Part shown: piece by piece, positions 15,601 through 25,116 of the stretch
How the letters are laid out: each line of letters opens with the position of its first letter
Position numbering within the stretch: position 1 is the stretch's first letter
NCBI RefSeq assembly: GCF_007558725.1
Contig: NZ_VLPL01000005.1
Span: 1-64,000 of the forward strand
DNA from: Fluviicola chungangensis
GTDB taxonomy: Bacteria > Bacteroidota > Bacteroidia > Flavobacteriales_D > Crocinitomicaceae
Direction: 5' to 3'
Length of the DNA stretch: 64,000 nt
Made by a program: the position numbers and the translations under genes
The notes under the pieces: generated by a model
Databases searched by the model: none
What the model saw: the letters and a program-made list of their open reading frames with translations, nothing else
What the model was told of the DNA's origin: nothing

Positions 15601-18600
15601 GTCACACTCACTTCGTCTTCTGCAACCAACAACGTATGGTCCACCGGTGCAACTACGCAATCCATTACAGTTAATACTGCGGGGTCTTATTTTGTTCATT
15701 TGGATAACGGATCCTGTACTTCAGCAAATTCAACGGCTGTTACCGTTACAAACGGCTCAGCTCCTGCTGCTCCTACAATCACTCCAGGCGGTCCGACGAC
15801 CTTCTGTGCAGGCGGATCTGTTACTCTCACTTCCAGTGCCGGAAATTCTTACTTGTGGTCAACCGGAGCTACCACTCCGTCTATCAACGTGACTACTTCA
15901 GGTTCATACACAGTTCAAGTGACTAATGCGGCAGGATGTCAAAGTACGGCAAGTGCCCCAACAGTGGTTACTGTGAATGCATTGCCTGCCGCTCCGACAA
16001 TCACTCCAGGCGGTCCGACGACCTTCTGTGCAGGCGGATCTGTTACTCTCACTTCCAGTGCCGGAAATTCTTACTTGTGGTCGACCGGAGCTACCACTCC
16101 GTCTATCAATGTGACAACCGCAGGTTCCTATACCGTGCAAGTGACCAATGCGGCAGGATGTCAAAGTACGGCAAGTACTCCAACAGTGATTACGGTGAAT
16201 ACCGCTCCAAGTGCTCCAACCATCACTCCAGGCGGTTCAACGACCTTCTGTTCAGGCGGATCAGTAACACTTACTTCCAGTGCCGGAAATTCTTACTTGT
16301 GGTCGACCGGAGCTACCACTCCGTCTATCAACGTGACTACTTCAGGTTCGTATACCGTACAAGTGACCAATGCAGCAGGATGTCAAAGTACGGCAAGTGT
16401 CCCAACAGTGGTTACAGTGAATGCATTGCCTGCCGCTCCGACAATCACTCCTGGCGGTTCAACTACCTTCTGTGCTGGCGGATCTGTTACCCTTACTTCC
16501 AGTGCCGGAAATTCTTACTTGTGGTCGACCGGAGCTATCACTCCGTCTATCAATGTGACTACTTCAGGTTCATACACAGTTCAAGTGACTAATGCGGCAG
16601 GATGTCAAAGTACGGCAAGTGCCCCAACAGTGGTTACAGTGAATGCATTGCCTGCCGCTCCGACAATCACTCCAGGCGGTCCGACGACCTTCTGTGCTGG
16701 CGGATCTGTTACCCTTACTTCCAGTGCCGGAAATTCTTACTTATGGTCGACCGGAGCCACCACTCCGTCTATCAATGTGACTACTTCAGGTTCGTATACC
16801 GTGCAAGTGACCAATGCGGCAGGATGTCAAAGTACGGCAAGTACTCCAACAGTGGTTACGGTGAATACCGCTCCAAGTGCTCCAACCATCACCCCAGGCG
16901 GTTCAACTGCTATTTGTGCAGGCGGATCAGTAACACTTACTTCCAGTGCCGGAAACTCTTACTTGTGGTCAACCGGAGCTACCACTCCGTCTATCAATGT
17001 GACAACCGCAGGTTCATATACAGTTCAAGTGACTGATGCAGCAGGATGTCAAAGTACGACAAGTGCCCCAACAGTGGTTACAGTGAATGCATTGCCTGCC
17101 GCTCCGACAATCACTCCAGGCGGTTCAACTACCTTCTGTTCAGGCGGATCTGTTACCCTCACTTCCAGTGCCGGAAATTCTTACTTGTGGTCAACCGGAG
17201 CTACCACTCCGTCTATCAACGTCACTACTTCAGGTTCATATACAGTTCAAGTCACTAATGCGGCAGGATGTCAAAGTACGGCAAGTGCTCCAACAGTGGT
17301 TACAGTGAATGCATTGCCTGTCGCTCCGACAATCACTCCAGGCGGTCCGACTACCTTCTGTGCTGGTGGATCGGTTACCCTCACTTCCAGTGCCGGAAAT
17401 TCTTACTTATGGTCGACCGGAGCTACCACTCCGTCTATCAATGTGACTACTTCAGGTTCATACACAGTTCAAGTGACTAATGCGGCAGGATGTCAAAGTA
17501 CAGCAAGTGCCCCAACAGTGGTTACGGTGAATACCGCTCCAAGTGCTCCAACCATCACTCCAGGCGGTTCAACGACCTTCTGTTCAGGCGGATCAGTAAC
17601 ACTTACTTCCAGTGCCGGAAATTCTTACTTGTGGTCGACCGGAGCTACCACTCCGTCTATCAACGTGACTACTTCAGGTTCGTATACCGTACAAGTGACC
17701 AATGCAGCAGGATGTCAAAGTACGGCAAGTGCCCCAACAGTGGTTACAGTGAATGCATTGCCTGCCGCTCCGACAATCACTCCTGGCGGTTCAACTACCT
17801 TCTGTGCTGGCGGATCTGTTACCCTTACTTCCAGTGCCGGAAATTCTTACTTGTGGTCGACCGGAGCTATCACTCCGTCTATCAACGTCACTACTTCAGG
17901 TTCATACACAGTTCAAGTGACTAATGCGGCAGGATGTCAAAGTACGGCAAGTGCCCCAACAGTGGTTACAGTGAATGCATTGCCTGCCGCTCCGACAATC
18001 ACTCCAGGCGGTCCGACGACCTTCTGTGCTGGCGGATCTGTTACCCTTACTTCCAGTGCCGGAAATTCTTACTTATGGTCGACCGGAGCTACCACTCCGT
18101 CTATCAATGTGACAACCGCAGGTTCCTATACCGTGCAAGTGACCAATGCGGCAGGATGTCAAAGTACGGCAAGTGCCCCAACAGTGGTTACGGTGAATGC
18201 ATTACCGGCAACTCCGACAATCACTGCCGGTGGGTCTACAAATATTTGTATGGGGCACACTGTTACATTGACCTCCAGTACAGGAACTTCATACTTATGG
18301 TCAACGGGTGAAACAACTCAGTCTATTACTGTCGGAACTTCCGGATCTTATACTGTACAGGTAACGAATGCTGCAGGATGTTTAAGCAATCCTAGCGCTC
18401 CTACAACTGTTACAGTAAATGTTACAGTTGCTACCCCATCCATTTTAACCAGCGGACCAACAACCTTCTGTGAAGGCGGTTCGGTTACACTGACTTGTTC
18501 TACAGGATTCTTCTTCCTATGGTCAAATGGTGTAACCACCCAATCAATTAACGTGGATACTTCCGGTACATTTACTGTACAAAGACTGAATTTCTCCGGG

Positions 18601-21600
18601 TGTCAAAGTAACCCAAGTGCACCGGTTACTGTAACTGTAAACCCACTCCCAGCTGCTCCAGTGATCACTGCCGGAGGACCAACAACATTTTGCGCAGGTG
18701 GATCCGTGACATTGACTTCCAGTGCCGGAGCATCTTATTTATGGTCAACAGGAGAAACAACTCCTTCTATCGATGTAACGACTGCGGGGGCATATTCGGT
18801 TCAAATAACGGATGTAAACGGGTGTCAAAGTGATGCCAGTGCTGCAACAAACATTACTGTAAATCCAAATCCTTCAATACCTGTTATTACAGCGAGTGGT
18901 CCAACAACATTCTGTGACGGTGGATCTGTGGTCCTAACCTCTTCTTCTGCAAGTGGGAATCTGTGGTCGACAGGAGAAACAACACAGTCCATTACAGTGA
19001 CAACATCAGGCTCTTACTCTGTGGATGTAACCAATGGTTTTGGTTGTACGACTTCGTCTGCAACAACGAATGTGACTGTGAATCCGAACCCGCCCATACC
19101 AATTATAACAGCTGGTGGCCCAACGACATTCTGTGATGGCAGTTCTGTTATATTGACCTCTTCTGCTTTAAGCGGTAATACCTGGTCAACAAGCGAAACA
19201 ACACAATCGATTACAGTAACTGCTCCGGGTTCTTATTCCGTAACTGAAACAAACGGATTTGGCTGTTCGAGTTCTTCGATCCCAACAAGTATTACTGTGA
19301 ACCCAATCCCTGCAATTCCAACTATTACAGCCGGTGGGTCAACTACTTTCTGTGACGGTGGTTCAGTGGTACTGACTTCTTCTGCTGCCAGCGGAAACCT
19401 TTGGTCAACGGGAGAGACAACGCAGTCTATTACCGTTACCACAAGCGGCTCATATACCGTAGAAGAAATCCAAGCCGGATGTTCTTCCGGACCATCTGCC
19501 AGTGAAACAATCACTGTAAATCCGAATCCTTCGGTTCCGACAATTACTCCTGCAAGTTCGACAACGTTCTGTGACGGAGGATCAGTAGTCTTGACTTCTT
19601 CTGCTTCAACCGGAAATATGTGGTCTACAGGCGAAACTACCCAATCGATTACAGTAACCGTCTCAGGATCTTATTCTGTTGATGTTACCAATGGTTTCGG
19701 TTGTACCACTTCATCTGGGTCTCCAACGATAGTAACCGTTAACCCGATTCCACCGGTTCCGTCCATTACAGCCGGAGGACCAACTACATTCTGTTCAGGT
19801 AACGCTGTTGTGCTGACTTCTTCTGCTTCAACCGGAAATGTGTGGTCTACAGGGGAAACTACCCAGTCAATTACGGTATCGACTTCAGGTTCTTATACAG
19901 TTGAGCAAATCTTGCTAGGATGCTCTTCCGGCTCTTCTATTCAAACAGACATCTTAGTCAACCCTACTCCTGCAACTCCAACGATTACAGCGGGTGGTCC
20001 AACTACTTTCTGTACAGGTGGTTCAGTTGTATTAACTTCAACAGCAGGAACAGCTTATTTGTGGTCAACAGGGGAAACAACTCAATCTATTACGGTAACA
20101 GCTTCCGGTTCTTACTCCGTAACGATTATTGACGGACCGTGTTCTTCAGCTTCTTCGAATGTCATTAGTGTTACGGTGAATCCGATTCCTGTTGCTCCAA
20201 CTATTACTGCAGGTGGGCCGACCACTTTCTGTACCGGAGGATCCGTTGTATTGACCTCTTCGTCAAGTACCGGAAATATGTGGTCCACTGGAGCTACAAC
20301 TCAATCAATCACAGTTTCTTCCAGTGGAACTTACACCGTTAATTTAACTGTATTGGGATGTACAAGCCCGAACGCAAGTCAAACAATTACAGTGAATCCT
20401 ATTCCGGCTGCACCAAGTGTAACGGCAGGAGGCCCAACTACATTTTGTGCCGGTAGTTCCGTTGTTTTAACTTCTTCTGCCAGTTCTGGAAATACCTGGT
20501 CCACAACAGAAACAACGCAATCCATTACGGTAACTGCCAGTGGTTCATACACAGTTACCCAGACCTTATTGGGTTGTACATCTCCGGCTTCGGCTCCCGT
20601 TAACGTCATCGTAAACACCATTCCGTCTGTTCCAACGATTACTGCCAGCGGACCAACAACCTTCTGTGCAGGAGGATCGGTTACATTGACCTCATCTTCT
20701 GCCACGAATAACTTCTGGTCTAACGGAGCGACAACACAGTCTATTACGGTAAGTTCTTCCGGAACATTCCTGGTACAGGTAATTACGAACGGATGTAGCT
20801 CAGGAACTTCTGCACCGAAAACAGTAACGGTCAATCCATTACCACCTGCCCCAACTATTGTTACGGGAACAACCGAATCCATTTGTGCCGGTTCTTCCGT
20901 TACATTAACGTCCTCATCAACTGGTGGCAATGTTTGGTCAACCGGTGCTACAACACAATCAATTACCGTTTCTACGGCCGGTTCCTATTATGTAACCGTA
21001 ACAGATGGTAACGGATGTACTTCTCCGGCTTCTCCTACAACTGTTGTAACGGTGAATCCGCTTCCGGCTGCACCGGTTATCAGTGCAAACGGACCAACTA
21101 CTTTCTGTTCGGGAGGTTCTGTGGTGCTTACTTCGTCCTATAGCTCGAATAACTTGTGGTCAAGCGGATCAACTGCAAACTCAATCACGATAAGCAGTAA
21201 CGGAACATACACTGTTACCCATACAGATGCAAACGGATGTGTTTCTCCTACCTCGGCTCCTGTAACCATCACTGTGAATTCCATTCCTGCAGCACCTGTT
21301 ATTACTGCCAGCGGACCAACTTCATTCTGTACAGGAGGATCAGTTATCCTAACGTCTTCACAGGCAACCGGAAACTCGTGGTCTACAGCGGCAATGACAC
21401 AAAGCATCACCGTCACAACAGCCGGTGTTTACAGTGTGATCTATATTGATGGAAACGGATGTGCGTCCTCTTCTTCCGCTCCGGTAGTGGTGAACGTCTT
21501 CTCGAATCCTCCAGCTCCTTCCATTTCTGCCGGCGGGGCAACAACGATCTGCCAGGGATCTTTTGTGACTTTGACCTCTTCTTATACGAGTGGAAATACT

Positions 21601-22650
21601 TGGTCAACAGGAGGAGTTACTCAGAATATCAATGCAACAACGAGTGGGGCTTACACGGTAACATATACCAATGCAAACGGATGTTCCACCACAAGTGCTC
21701 CGATGAACGTCACAGTTATTCCGGTATCCTCGATCCCAACTATATCTGCCTCCGGATCAACAACGATTTGTGATGGCTCAAGTGTTACATTGACTTCTTC
21801 TGATCCGAACAGTACCTGGTCGACCGGTGCGACGACACAATCAATTGCAGTGACTACATCCGGTTCCTATTGGGTGGTTGGAAACCAAACAGGTTGTCCT
21901 TCACAGCCTTCTGCTCCTGTCGTTGTGAATGTAAATCCATCACCGGCCGCACCGGTTATTACCCCAAGCGGACCAACAACTATTTGTGAAGGTGAAGAAT
22001 TATTCCTGTTTACTTCGGGAAGTGGAACAAATACCTGGTCAACCGGTTATATCGGACAAGTATTGGAGGTAACAGCTTCAGGAAACTATTGGGTGACCGT
22101 TCAAAACGTTTACGGTTGTACCGCTTCTTCAACAGTGGTTCCGGTAGTTGTAAATGAAAATCCTGTAGTGACAATTAATCCGTTTAATCCGTTGTGTTCT
22201 TACGCTTCACCATTCACCATGTCAAATGGTTTGCCTGCAGGAGGTACTTACACCGGAACGGGAATCACTACCAATATCTTCTACCCTGCTTCAGCGGGTG
22301 TCGGGTCTTCAATTGTAACCTATACATACGTGGATGTGAACGATTGTTCTTCTTTTGCTCAAACAACTATTGAAGTGAACGACTGTGCAGGGATTGATGA
22401 AAAAGAGAAATCTTATTTCTCGCTATTCCCGAATCCGAATAACGGGCAATTCCAGGTTCTTTCCAGCGGAACTCCGATGGATCATATCATCATCTATGAT
22501 GCCCAGGGAAAAATGGTCTTCAATGAATCTTATCCGGGAATCTTTACCCTTGAATTTGATTTGAATGCCTGGTCAAACGGGGTTTATTATATCGAAATTA
22601 ACAGTGATCAGGAAATCCAGGAACGGATTCCTTTGATCATTAACCATTAA
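12655..22650 (+). CDS. Giant T9SS surface protein with FG-GAP and Ig-like repeats
   Basis: A 3331-residue protein. A signal peptide follows the start (MKKLLIFLSFSMIALTNWSQ; the ATG at 12661 is an equally good start). Residues about 45-735 hold some 14 FG-GAP/VCBS calcium motifs of the form D-x-N-x-D-G-x-x-D, probably a beta propeller. From about 740 to 3160 there are some 33 Ig-like/PKD-like modules of about 74 residues, each with TTFC near the start and a second conserved Cys, so one disulphide per module is likely. The C terminus (about 3250-3331, FSLFPNPNNGQFQV...) is a type A T9SS sorting domain. Expected to be an exported, cell-surface adhesin-like protein. Eleven modules are nearly identical at the DNA level (15772-18213). 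The frame is intact over its whole length. Confidence 0.93.
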   Translation: MYMKKLLIFLSFSMIALTNWSQISNACFSSRNDISFNKPYSGSRGIVKGDFDSDGILDVVLSNYISGTSKRFSFLKGLGDGKFAAAVSFGNSGNLPQDIRSADFNNDGKLDIALTNQTGIYIYHGQGNGVFDSITTLTFTNVKYIAVGDFNEDGAMDIVGATGPPSSQFTLFTGTLGNPTLFGSAAFTISNPIVNMEVADMDGDNHLDVVSYTSISTVHISKNNNGSLGNFFSGTAISSSGSGGTDLTLCDIDNDGDNDVITTNKTSNNISVLKNNGSGVLSSAIVYATESGPDGIDNFDINQDGFKDIVVANFSASTISIFYGSSGGALSLYQTTQAAGNPKALVIGHFNSDSYPDIVSAQNNGTYINSFIGNSTNNYLQTNLFDVGASPSSSFAGDFNNDGNQDVALTYSGSGTAQIYLGNGAGNFTAGATLTTGTTPVYITGADLDNSGSMDLVVVNNGSNNISVFYGTGSGTFSAGTNYSVGTTPVQAKIGNLNGDALADIVVTNSGSANFSVLTASSATSFNSAVNNTTNTTPYAIAIMDYDLDGINDIIIGHNAASSSLLLRFKGSGTGTFISGGNIGVANAYYNLVTCLEAADLDGNGLSDLIVGRSGVVGKIFNPAATTGSASTNETTIINNALGSGAVVGLKIVDVNNDGKLDVLAVYNNSTPTVVGTLVASVATAFGTNSGYVLTPPTVGFASELDGAGLAAADFNNDGRVDAVVPNKASNSFTLHLNTTPVITAGGPTTFCSGNSVTLNSTPATYWYEWDPNNETTQAISATATGPYYVVTSSSWSDWCQAKSDTITVTVTPGPTAPTITPGGSTTFCSGGNVVLTSSQTTGNQWYKDGVLITGATNQNYTATTAGIYTVTYTSGGCTSPQSSGITVTASETPIITAGGPTTFCTGGSVVLTSSVTTNILWSNGATTPSITVTTSGNYSVQNNVGGCPTLTSNTITVTVAASLSTPTISPAGPVTLCPSGTVTLTSSSATNNVWSTGATTQSITVNTAGSYFVHLDNGSCTSANSTAVTVTNGSAPAAPTITPGGPTTFCAGGSVTLTSSAGNSYLWSTGATTPSINVTTSGSYTVQVTNAAGCQSTASAPTVVTVNALPAAPTITPGGPTTFCAGGSVTLTSSAGNSYLWSTGATTPSINVTTAGSYTVQVTNAAGCQSTASTPTVITVNTAPSAPTITPGGSTTFCSGGSVTLTSSAGNSYLWSTGATTPSINVTTSGSYTVQVTNAAGCQSTASVPTVVTVNALPAAPTITPGGSTTFCAGGSVTLTSSAGNSYLWSTGAITPSINVTTSGSYTVQVTNAAGCQSTASAPTVVTVNALPAAPTITPGGPTTFCAGGSVTLTSSAGNSYLWSTGATTPSINVTTSGSYTVQVTNAAGCQSTASTPTVVTVNTAPSAPTITPGGSTAICAGGSVTLTSSAGNSYLWSTGATTPSINVTTAGSYTVQVTDAAGCQSTTSAPTVVTVNALPAAPTITPGGSTTFCSGGSVTLTSSAGNSYLWSTGATTPSINVTTSGSYTVQVTNAAGCQSTASAPTVVTVNALPVAPTITPGGPTTFCAGGSVTLTSSAGNSYLWSTGATTPSINVTTSGSYTVQVTNAAGCQSTASAPTVVTVNTAPSAPTITPGGSTTFCSGGSVTLTSSAGNSYLWSTGATTPSINVTTSGSYTVQVTNAAGCQSTASAPTVVTVNALPAAPTITPGGSTTFCAGGSVTLTSSAGNSYLWSTGAITPSINVTTSGSYTVQVTNAAGCQSTASAPTVVTVNALPAAPTITPGGPTTFCAGGSVTLTSSAGNSYLWSTGATTPSINVTTAGSYTVQVTNAAGCQSTASAPTVVTVNALPATPTITAGGSTNICMGHTVTLTSSTGTSYLWSTGETTQSITVGTSGSYTVQVTNAAGCLSNPSAPTTVTVNVTVATPSILTSGPTTFCEGGSVTLTCSTGFFFLWSNGVTTQSINVDTSGTFTVQRLNFSGCQSNPSAPVTVTVNPLPAAPVITAGGPTTFCAGGSVTLTSSAGASYLWSTGETTPSIDVTTAGAYSVQITDVNGCQSDASAATNITVNPNPSIPVITASGPTTFCDGGSVVLTSSSASGNLWSTGETTQSITVTTSGSYSVDVTNGFGCTTSSATTNVTVNPNPPIPIITAGGPTTFCDGSSVILTSSALSGNTWSTSETTQSITVTAPGSYSVTETNGFGCSSSSIPTSITVNPIPAIPTITAGGSTTFCDGGSVVLTSSAASGNLWSTGETTQSITVTTSGSYTVEEIQAGCSSGPSASETITVNPNPSVPTITPASSTTFCDGGSVVLTSSASTGNMWSTGETTQSITVTVSGSYSVDVTNGFGCTTSSGSPTIVTVNPIPPVPSITAGGPTTFCSGNAVVLTSSASTGNVWSTGETTQSITVSTSGSYTVEQILLGCSSGSSIQTDILVNPTPATPTITAGGPTTFCTGGSVVLTSTAGTAYLWSTGETTQSITVTASGSYSVTIIDGPCSSASSNVISVTVNPIPVAPTITAGGPTTFCTGGSVVLTSSSSTGNMWSTGATTQSITVSSSGTYTVNLTVLGCTSPNASQTITVNPIPAAPSVTAGGPTTFCAGSSVVLTSSASSGNTWSTTETTQSITVTASGSYTVTQTLLGCTSPASAPVNVIVNTIPSVPTITASGPTTFCAGGSVTLTSSSATNNFWSNGATTQSITVSSSGTFLVQVITNGCSSGTSAPKTVTVNPLPPAPTIVTGTTESICAGSSVTLTSSSTGGNVWSTGATTQSITVSTAGSYYVTVTDGNGCTSPASPTTVVTVNPLPAAPVISANGPTTFCSGGSVVLTSSYSSNNLWSSGSTANSITISSNGTYTVTHTDANGCVSPTSAPVTITVNSIPAAPVITASGPTSFCTGGSVILTSSQATGNSWSTAAMTQSITVTTAGVYSVIYIDGNGCASSSSAPVVVNVFSNPPAPSISAGGATTICQGSFVTLTSSYTSGNTWSTGGVTQNINATTSGAYTVTYTNANGCSTTSAPMNVTVIPVSSIPTISASGSTTICDGSSVTLTSSDPNSTWSTGATTQSIAVTTSGSYWVVGNQTGCPSQPSAPVVVNVNPSPAAPVITPSGPTTICEGEELFLFTSGSGTNTWSTGYIGQVLEVTASGNYWVTVQNVYGCTASSTVVPVVVNENPVVTINPFNPLCSYASPFTMSNGLPAGGTYTGTGITTNIFYPASAGVGSSIVTYTYVDVNDCSSFAQTTIEVNDCAGIDEKEKSYFSLFPNPNNGQFQVLSSGTPMDHIIIYDAQGKMVFNESYPGIFTLEFDLNAWSNGVYYIEINSDQEIQERIPLIINH
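15772..18213 (+). repeat. Eleven near-identical 222-bp tandem repeats
   Basis: Units start near 15772 and recur every 222 bases (74 codons) to 18213, coding Ig-like modules 5-15. Within them the three-unit block at about 16197-16881 recurs at about 17529-18213, 1332 bases (six units) away, sharing even the rare variant GAITPS and differing by only a few bases. The modules on either side are clearly more diverged. Confidence 0.9.
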
Positions 22651-22658
22651 AAAAACGG

Positions 22659-22692
22659 AAATCCCGGCTTCACACCACGAACGCCGGGATTT
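22659..22692 (+). terminator. Terminator of the giant gene
   Basis: AAATCCCGGC (22659-22668) pairs with GCCGGGATTT (22683-22692), followed by TTTG; it starts 9 bases after the stop codon. Confidence 0.8.
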
Positions 22693-22703
22693 TTGTTAAC
22701 AAC

Positions 22704-22711
22704 TATTTTTG
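22704..22711 (+). promoter_or_regulatory. Candidate -7 box
   Basis: TATTTTTG matches TAnnTTTG, 56 bases before the ATG at 22768. No TTG at the usual distance. Confidence 0.3.
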
Positions 22712-22767
22712 TTACGTATTTCAGTGGAACCAATTATTAAAGATATTTGAATTCCAGAATCAAACGC

Positions 22768-25068
22768 ATGAAATACGTTTACACGCTTTTAATCTCATTG
22801 GTATGCCTTACATCCTTTAGTCAGGGAACAAATGACCTGACAGCAGAAGATCGCGCATACCTTTTCCATATCGTCAAGAAAAGTCCCATTCTCGATAACA
22901 GCATCGGACGATACTTCGAATATTCGGGACCACTTGTCCGTTTAATGAACAAAGAGTTGAACTACGATTCTATTGAGAGTTACATCATCAATAATCCGAA
23001 TGCACTTTTCATCCGGAAAGGAGAAATTGAAAAGTCCCCGAAAGGGATCATAGCTGAAGCAGCAAACAAAATGGCCTTGTGGGAACTGAATAAGGTTTTA
23101 CTGGCATCCCGTCAATCGGAAAACGATTTGGAACGCTACAGAACACAATACAATCAATTTGAAACACTTCTGAAATCAAAACTTCCTGCCTCTGCCCTGA
23201 AATCAGAAAATGGAAATACCGAAATTCAAAAGAAAATTCTTGCTGTCCTCAATCCAAGTCTGAGTTTTGACGACAAAGCAGCCATGCTGGCCACTTTCCA
23301 TTTCCTTTCGGTGGAAGACCAGTTGGTAACGCTTGAAGCAATGAATTATGCAACCAATGCGTATGTGGAAAAAAGAGCTTATGGGATTTTTTTACAACTA
23401 GGAGGAACAGCAACGACTTTCAAAAATATCCTCATCGCCGCAGGAGATGGTTCGGAAACTTCGGGCCTCCTGAATGAACGGGAAAAAGATGAGAACGGTA
23501 GATGGAATAAAGGACTTCCGAAAGCGATCGGATTATTTCCTTACGAAGCCAAGATCATTGACCCTTCCAAAAGAAATAAAACAGCATTGGAACCGGTTCG
23601 CATGCCTGTAATCGATTTTGAAACTGTTGGAGAAAACAAGTTGACACAGCTTCATTTTGATGTATGGGGATACAATTCAAAAAAACAAACAACCGTGGTC
23701 ATTGAACGAAACGGCCTGTCATATCACTTATTCGGTTCAAACGATACGCGTTTTCTTTCCCCGGATTCCACCTACAGCAACGGAAAGACTTTTCAAGCGG
23801 TCATTAATGAACTGGAAAAAGATAAGATTGCCAAACTTTGGGATAAAATCTACGGTAAAAAAGGATACGATTACGAAATCGAGACTGCAAAAAGGAAAAA
23901 AGACGAAACCGAGAAAAAAATCAACGAGGACGAGCACAAATACTCCAACATGACCCAAGGAACAATTACAACGAGTTCACGGGTTCCGGGTTCTGTGAAA
24001 AGAGCCAAGAAAAAAGCCCTGAAGAAAACAACCGGCGGAGAATTCAATGCACAACCGAAGACAGATTCGGATAAAAAAGCACGCAAGAAAGAACAGGAAG
24101 GAATCATTTACCTTTATGGAGAATATGAACGTTACAAAAAAATAATTGCCGAACTGGAAATCGAAAAGAAAGCTGCAATCGACTTATTGGCTATTTACCA
24201 AAGACGATTGGACAACTATAAATCCGCAATGGGCTATCATTGGGTTGATTTTACCGAAAAAGATGGACTCTACACCTTCTCCGATTCTTCCACTTTCGAT
24301 TTGTATACGCAGGAATTCACTTTTAAGGCCGATACCTTAAAGACACCTTTCGAAGTACGTTTGATTGCAATCCCTGACGGACCGCTTTCTGACAATGCTG
24401 ACGAAGTGATGCTTCATGTAAACCTGGCGGATTCAAAACCGGGATTCGATGCACGTGTCCAGTTGAATTTGTTAGACCAGTTCGAATCCAATAAATGGAA
24501 CCTGGATAATCCCCTATTCCACGCATCCGACAGCGTTTCGATACGGCAGTTCTTTGAGGCCCTTTTAGACAAAAAGCTCCCGTTCGAAGTCATCAGCCGC
24601 GGACAGGGAGTTGGAAAATGGAACGGCACCAGCGTCGTAAGATCTGCCGATAGAACGGAATGGAATTCATACCAGGGCGGAACAGACGAAGAACGATTAA
24701 GATCTAAAATGGACTCTTCCAACCTGCGTTTACGCTCAACTCAGGTTAATATCTTTTTAAATCGCGGAATTTTACTGGAAATCAACACCTTTACCGATCC
24801 GGTGAAGACCAATTTAAAAGCAGCGAACGAATCCATTCAAAACGAACTGAACAAATATCATTTAAGTGGAAATGATTACTTATCTGCCCTGCGCACTGCA
24901 ACAGTCATCCAAAAACTTAAAACGGAACTGAATGTGCTTGCAGGAACTTATTTGAGCAGAGAAGATGCCAAAATTGTTATTGACAGATTGAATAAACAAT
25001 TAGAAGGAGTAAAAGTAAGCTGTGGACCTACTTCATTCAAGTGGCAGGAATTACTAAATATCAAGTAA
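22768..25068 (+). CDS. Large secreted protein of unknown function
   Basis: A 766-residue protein with a signal peptide (MKYVYTLLISLVCLTSFSQG). The start ATG 22768 is chosen because it begins with this signal; a TTG 21 bases upstream is not needed. Middle residues about 370-480 are highly charged (many Lys and Glu) with predicted coiled-coil character, including KRAKKKALKK. The flanking parts are mixed alpha/beta. There is no T9SS tail and no known catalytic motif, so it is probably periplasmic. It follows the giant gene in the same direction but behind a terminator, so it is likely a separate unit. Function not recognised. Confidence 0.7.
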   Translation: MKYVYTLLISLVCLTSFSQGTNDLTAEDRAYLFHIVKKSPILDNSIGRYFEYSGPLVRLMNKELNYDSIESYIINNPNALFIRKGEIEKSPKGIIAEAANKMALWELNKVLLASRQSENDLERYRTQYNQFETLLKSKLPASALKSENGNTEIQKKILAVLNPSLSFDDKAAMLATFHFLSVEDQLVTLEAMNYATNAYVEKRAYGIFLQLGGTATTFKNILIAAGDGSETSGLLNEREKDENGRWNKGLPKAIGLFPYEAKIIDPSKRNKTALEPVRMPVIDFETVGENKLTQLHFDVWGYNSKKQTTVVIERNGLSYHLFGSNDTRFLSPDSTYSNGKTFQAVINELEKDKIAKLWDKIYGKKGYDYEIETAKRKKDETEKKINEDEHKYSNMTQGTITTSSRVPGSVKRAKKKALKKTTGGEFNAQPKTDSDKKARKKEQEGIIYLYGEYERYKKIIAELEIEKKAAIDLLAIYQRRLDNYKSAMGYHWVDFTEKDGLYTFSDSSTFDLYTQEFTFKADTLKTPFEVRLIAIPDGPLSDNADEVMLHVNLADSKPGFDARVQLNLLDQFESNKWNLDNPLFHASDSVSIRQFFEALLDKKLPFEVISRGQGVGKWNGTSVVRSADRTEWNSYQGGTDEERLRSKMDSSNLRLRSTQVNIFLNRGILLEINTFTDPVKTNLKAANESIQNELNKYHLSGNDYLSALRTATVIQKLKTELNVLAGTYLSREDAKIVIDRLNKQLEGVKVSCGPTSFKWQELLNIK

Positions 25069-25116
25069 AGTAGTGATAAAGTCCGGACGAATTAGTTCAT
25101 TGCAATCCCGATTCCA

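Noticed and set aside
15936-18311. Long cysteine-rich open frames on the plus strand inside the Ig-like repeats
   Set aside because: The repeat unit is 222 bases, divisible by 3, so any frame open in one unit stays open in the next. They are shadows of the giant surface-protein gene.
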